Below, piece after piece: positions 12,821-14,738 of a DNA stretch of 14,738 nt; the stretch's first letter is position 1; every line of letters begins with the position of its first letter. Under the pieces are notes generated by a model that did no database searches, was not told the origin of the DNA, and was given only the letters and a program-made list of their open reading frames with translations. A program made the translations under genes and the position numbers. The stretch lies in contig CBCTZG010000072.1 of NCBI GenBank assembly GCA_965151315.1, positions 1-14,738 on the forward strand, written 5' to 3'. Origin of the DNA: Avimonoglobus sp965151315 (GTDB lineage Bacteria > Bacillota > Clostridia > UBA1381).

Positions 12821-12857
12821 TCCTGCAAAAAATAGGACACTTTTTTTCGGTGTTGGC

Positions 12858-12886
12858 TTGACAATCCGATATCCTTATGGTAAAAT
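12858..12886 (+). promoter_or_regulatory. Sigma-A promoter of tRNA-Leu
   Basis: TTGACA (12858-12863) and TAAAAT (12881-12886) with 17-bp spacing, starting only 31 bp beyond the IS end and 19 bp before the tRNA. Confidence 0.8.
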
Positions 12887-12905
12887 ATAAACCGTTGTTA
12901 AATAT

Positions 12906-12994
12906 GCCCAAGTGGCGGAATTGGCAGACGCCCAGGACTTAAAATCCTGTGGGAAGTGATTCCCGTGCCGGTTCGACCCCGGCCTTGGGCACCA
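12906..12994 (+). tRNA. tRNA-Leu (UAA anticodon), integration target
   Basis: 89 nt class II tRNA with acceptor GCCCAAG/CTTGGGC, anticodon loop CTTAAAA (UAA), a long variable arm TGGGAAGTGATTCCCGT, T-arm GCCGGTTCGACCCCGGC, A73 and encoded CCA. The integrase gene ends 98 bp downstream pointing toward it, the usual layout when a tRNA 3' end is the attachment site. Confidence 0.96.
12970..12994. other. Probable attachment site (3' end of tRNA-Leu)
   Basis: The T-loop to CCA end of tRNA-Leu lies next to an int/xis pair. Integration here restores an intact tRNA, and a second copy of this end should mark the other boundary beyond the right edge of the window. The exact core cannot be set from one end. 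Confidence 0.45.
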
Positions 12995-13036
12995 GAAAAT
13001 GGCTTAAAACCTTTGGTTTTAGGTCATTTTCTTTTT
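12995..13036 (+). terminator. Rho-independent terminator of tRNA-Leu
   Basis: GAAAATG (12995-13001), GCT and TAAAACC (13005-13011) pair with GGTTTTA (13015-13021), GGT and CATTTTC (13025-13031), giving 17 bp with two G-U pairs, a 3-nt loop and a T5 run. It starts directly at the CCA end. Confidence 0.85.
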
Positions 13037-13070
13037 ACCTTTTTTGTTTTTGTTGTTTTCTGTCAGGATA

Positions 13071-13117
13071 TTTCTAACACATTTCTAACGCTTTACGGTT
13101 CCAGTAAATTCTCTAAC
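13071..13117. repeat. Repeated TTCTAAC motifs, candidate integrase arm sites
   Basis: TTTCTAACAC (13071-13080), TTTCTAACGC (13082-13091) and TCTCTAACAC (13110-13119) share a C-T-A-A-C core. The first two are 11 bp apart, about one helical turn. They lie between the tRNA end and the int stop codon, where arm-type Int or Xis sites usually are. Confidence 0.4.
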
Positions 13118-14217
13118 ACAATACCAGTAGCAATTTTATGTTTAAATTGCAAATGCCCATAAATATTCCCTGTAGTTGCAATAGACGAATGTCCCAACCA
13201 TTCCTGGATCACTTTAATATCTACACCCTGGGCAATCAAAAGCGAAGCGCAGCTATGCCGGAGATCGTGTAGCCGGATATGCGGAAAGGCATTTTTTGCT
13301 AAAAACGCTGCGAATTTATGTGAGGCCTCGTCCGGCTGAATCAAGCTGCCGTCTGCTTTTGTGCAGATGTAGTCACTGCTGTGATAGCAGTTCCCGAAAA
13401 ACGCTTGATTTTCCTGCTGTTTGGCTTTTAAAGCCAGTAAATATTCCCGTACCGCAGGAATCAGGGGCAGGGTTCTGTTGCTGCTTTCGTTCTTGGCTCG
13501 ATGCTTTTCCTGTACGCTATATAGCTTGGTAATTGTATGGTTAATCTGGAGCGTTCCGGCAGTAAAATTGACAGCGCTCCATTTCAGCCCTAGAACCTCC
13601 GAGCGACGCAAGCCATAATATGTACACAGAACAATAACCGGTTCAATATCAACCCCGACAGCTTTTTGCAAAAGACGTTTTACCTGCTCTGCATCAAAAT
13701 ATGCGGCAGTATATTTTTGGGATTTTGGCCGCTGGGCTTGGTCTGCCGGATTTGCCGGGATCAATTTTTCTTCTACAGCCCGCTGCAGGCATTTGCGGAT
13801 ATTGGCATGATGGCGCTTGACTGTATTGGCCGAAAGACCATTTTTCATCTGATATCGGTAATATTCAGAAATATGCTTCGGCTCCAGTGCAATTAAAGGA
13901 ATATTCTGCTGGGTAAAGTATGGTGCAATATGCTTTTGGATTGTATTTTTGTACCCTTCCCAAGTAGAAGTTTCAATCTGATCCCGGATTTCATCCAGCC
14001 ATTTTACAATATAGTCAGAAAACAAAATATCCGCTCTGATTTCTGAAAAATCTGCATACTGCGCCAGCATCTTTTGCAGGAATTGTTCTGCTTTCCGTTT
14101 GTTGCCTTTAACTGGAAAACCGGTACAGATCCACTTCTGTTTCCGTTTACCTTGTTCATTTTTATAGTTCAAAACGGCGTAATATTTCCCGTTTTTTATT
14201 TGTAGACTACCTGTCAT
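13093..14217 (-). CDS. int: Tyrosine site-specific integrase of a Tn916/phage-like element
   Basis: A 374-aa integrase that would catalyse recombination between the element and the tRNA-Leu end. It has an N-terminal arm-binding-like segment (about 1-58, with SLQIKNGKYYAVLNYKNEQGKRKQKW), a SAM-like core-binding domain (about 64-155) and a catalytic domain (about 170-360). Catalytic residues are R204 in YGLRRSEVLGL, H317 and R320 in LHDLRHSCASLL, H343 in LGHSSI and Y353 in GNIYGHL. Length is usual for the family and the frame is intact. The start is ATG 14217 behind AAAGGAG. It lies downstream of the excisionase-like gene on the same strand with its own promoter between. The AT-richer base use and tRNA location mark it as acquired. 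Confidence 0.96.
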   Translation of the reverse strand: MTGSLQIKNGKYYAVLNYKNEQGKRKQKWICTGFPVKGNKRKAEQFLQKMLAQYADFSEIRADILFSDYIVKWLDEIRDQIETSTWEGYKNTIQKHIAPYFTQQNIPLIALEPKHISEYYRYQMKNGLSANTVKRHHANIRKCLQRAVEEKLIPANPADQAQRPKSQKYTAAYFDAEQVKRLLQKAVGVDIEPVIVLCTYYGLRRSEVLGLKWSAVNFTAGTLQINHTITKLYSVQEKHRAKNESSNRTLPLIPAVREYLLALKAKQQENQAFFGNCYHSSDYICTKADGSLIQPDEASHKFAAFLAKNAFPHIRLHDLRHSCASLLIAQGVDIKVIQEWLGHSSIATTGNIYGHLQFKHKIATGIVLENLLEP

Positions 14218-14239
14218 TTTTCTCCTTTCCGTAGTCTGT

Positions 14240-14284
14240 ATAGTGATACAAGTCCATTATATCACTATGCAGTCCATAAAGTAA
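14240..14284 (-). promoter_or_regulatory. int promoter with dyad operator
   Basis: On the minus strand TTACTT (14284-14279) and TATAAT (14261-14256) have 17-bp spacing. A perfect 9-bp dyad ATAGTGATA (14240-14248)/TATCACTAT (14260-14268) brackets the region from the -10 to past the start. AGTCCAT is repeated at 14251-14257 and 14271-14277, 20 bp apart. The position suits a repressor or Xis acting on int. Confidence 0.5.
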
Positions 14285-14288
14285 ATAT

Positions 14289-14474
14289 TTATTTGGATTT
14301 TTGCAGGATGTATGCTTTTACGGCCTGTTTCGGGATTTTATATACCCGGCCGATTTGAATAGATTTAATTTCTTTGCTTCGCAATAACCGATACGCCGTA
14401 TTTTTGCCAATATGCAGTATCTCGCACAATTCTTTCACGGAGAGAATATCATTGTATCTGTATTGTTTATTCAT
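14289..14474 (-). CDS. xis: Excisionase-like HTH protein
   Basis: A 61-aa protein of the helix-turn-helix domain (excisionase family, HTH_17) with LSVKELCEILHIGKNTAYRLLRSKEIKSIQIGRVYKIPKQAV. It includes the first helix, recognition helix and the wing that ends in the typical R-V/Y-K-I-P. It starts at ATG 14474 behind AGGAGG. Such proteins bend DNA at the attachment site and shift Int toward excision; some also regulate int. It is 71 bp upstream of int with the dyad promoter between. A similar half-site (TATCACT, 14495-14501) precedes its own ribosome binding site. Confidence 0.88.
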   Translation of the reverse strand: MNKQYRYNDILSVKELCEILHIGKNTAYRLLRSKEIKSIQIGRVYKIPKQAVKAYILQKSK

Positions 14475-14738
14475 CTAAAATCCTCCTTTTCTGATATCAC
14501 TTTTAGTTTCGGTTCATAGCTGTTGCTGTGCCGGAAACCTGCCCGTTTCCCAAACAAAGAATTTCAAATAAATTCTTTGCCAATGTAATAAAATTGGATT
14601 AAAAATTGCATTCATGTTTGTAAATACACCGTCGGGCAGAGCGATGCTATCTGATATCCATTTTTTATATTAAAAGATTTTGGATAAGAAAAGAATGCAG
14701 TCTGATTCCGATGGAATCGATCTACATTCTTTTTGTTC
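14475..14738. other. Non-coding start of the integrated element
   Basis: No credible gene on either strand. It contains a TATCACT half-site (14495-14501), a perfect 10-bp palindrome CAAAGAATTT/AAATTCTTTG (14555-14564 and 14570-14579, 5-nt loop) and, at the right edge, a terminator-like hairpin. No promoter for xis is clear. The element continues beyond the window. Confidence 0.5.
14689..14734. terminator. Terminator-like hairpin at the window edge
   Basis: AAAAGAATG (14689-14697) pairs with CATTCTTTT (14725-14733), and GATTCC (14704-14709) with GGAATC (14713-14718), with internal mismatches. T-runs on both strands suggest it may act in both directions, isolating the xis/int unit from genes to its right. 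Confidence 0.5.

Larger units (their letters stand above)
12140..12827 (-). mobile_element. Internally deleted IS copy with terminal inverted repeats
   Basis: The ends are TGTAGGTTTGTCAA-ACATATTG (from 12140) and, on the other strand, TGCAGGAGTACAATACATATTGG (from 12827), which match each other as terminal repeats. About 690 bp remain, holding a broken transposase gene. No clear target duplication is seen. The same IS left end appears in opposite orientation at 10304. Confidence 0.8.

Overview
The window looks like a chromosomal segment of a Bacillota bacterium of the Clostridia type, probably a spore former and probably anaerobic. The reasons are strong AGGAGG-type ribosome binding sites, textbook sigma-A promoters, a class III fructose-1,6-bisphosphatase, a SpoIIQ-like LytM protein behind a sigma-F-like promoter, and a DUF3343/cysteine-desulfurase pair of a kind tied to selenium metabolism in Clostridia and enterococci. 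I cannot name the species. Core genes and tRNA genes alternate with accessory DNA, and all five tRNA genes lie at or close to such borders.

Region 1 (1-2230) is the end of an integrative element: a structured or decayed stretch, a 61-aa small protein, and a complete large serine recombinase. The recombinase's last codons overlap a terminator that faces the other way and serves two tRNA-Ser genes (GCU and UGA, minus strand, promoter at 2548-2576).

Region 2 (2600-6320) is core: spoIIQ-like peptidase, fbp (class III FBPase), a YdcF-family membrane protein and tRNA-Gly(GCC), with promoters and terminators that can be read directly.

Region 3 (6500-10150) is an accessory cassette. A MerR regulator with a GyrI-like sensor domain is divergent from a tightly packed four-gene operon: ABC ATPase, small ABC membrane protein, GNAT acetyltransferase and DUF4097-type lipoprotein. 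The two promoters overlap at their -10 boxes and are covered by dyads, which suggests mutually exclusive, drug- or envelope-responsive expression. tRNA-Met follows on the minus strand.

Region 4 (10304-12827) is bounded by two decayed copies of one DDE-transposase insertion sequence in inverted orientation. Their first ~140 bp are nearly identical and their 5' ends face outward. Between them lie only a DUF3343 protein and a 377-aa cysteine desulfurase of the EF2568 type, overlapping by 14 nt. This looks like a selenium/sulfur-trafficking module that has been moved, or stranded, by the IS pair.

Region 5 (12858-14738) holds tRNA-Leu(UAA), followed at once by a tyrosine integrase and an excisionase-like HTH protein, both pointing toward the tRNA. 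This is the int end of an element integrated at the tRNA 3' end and running out of the window. Candidate Int arm repeats and a dyad operator over the int promoter are visible. No CRISPR array was found.
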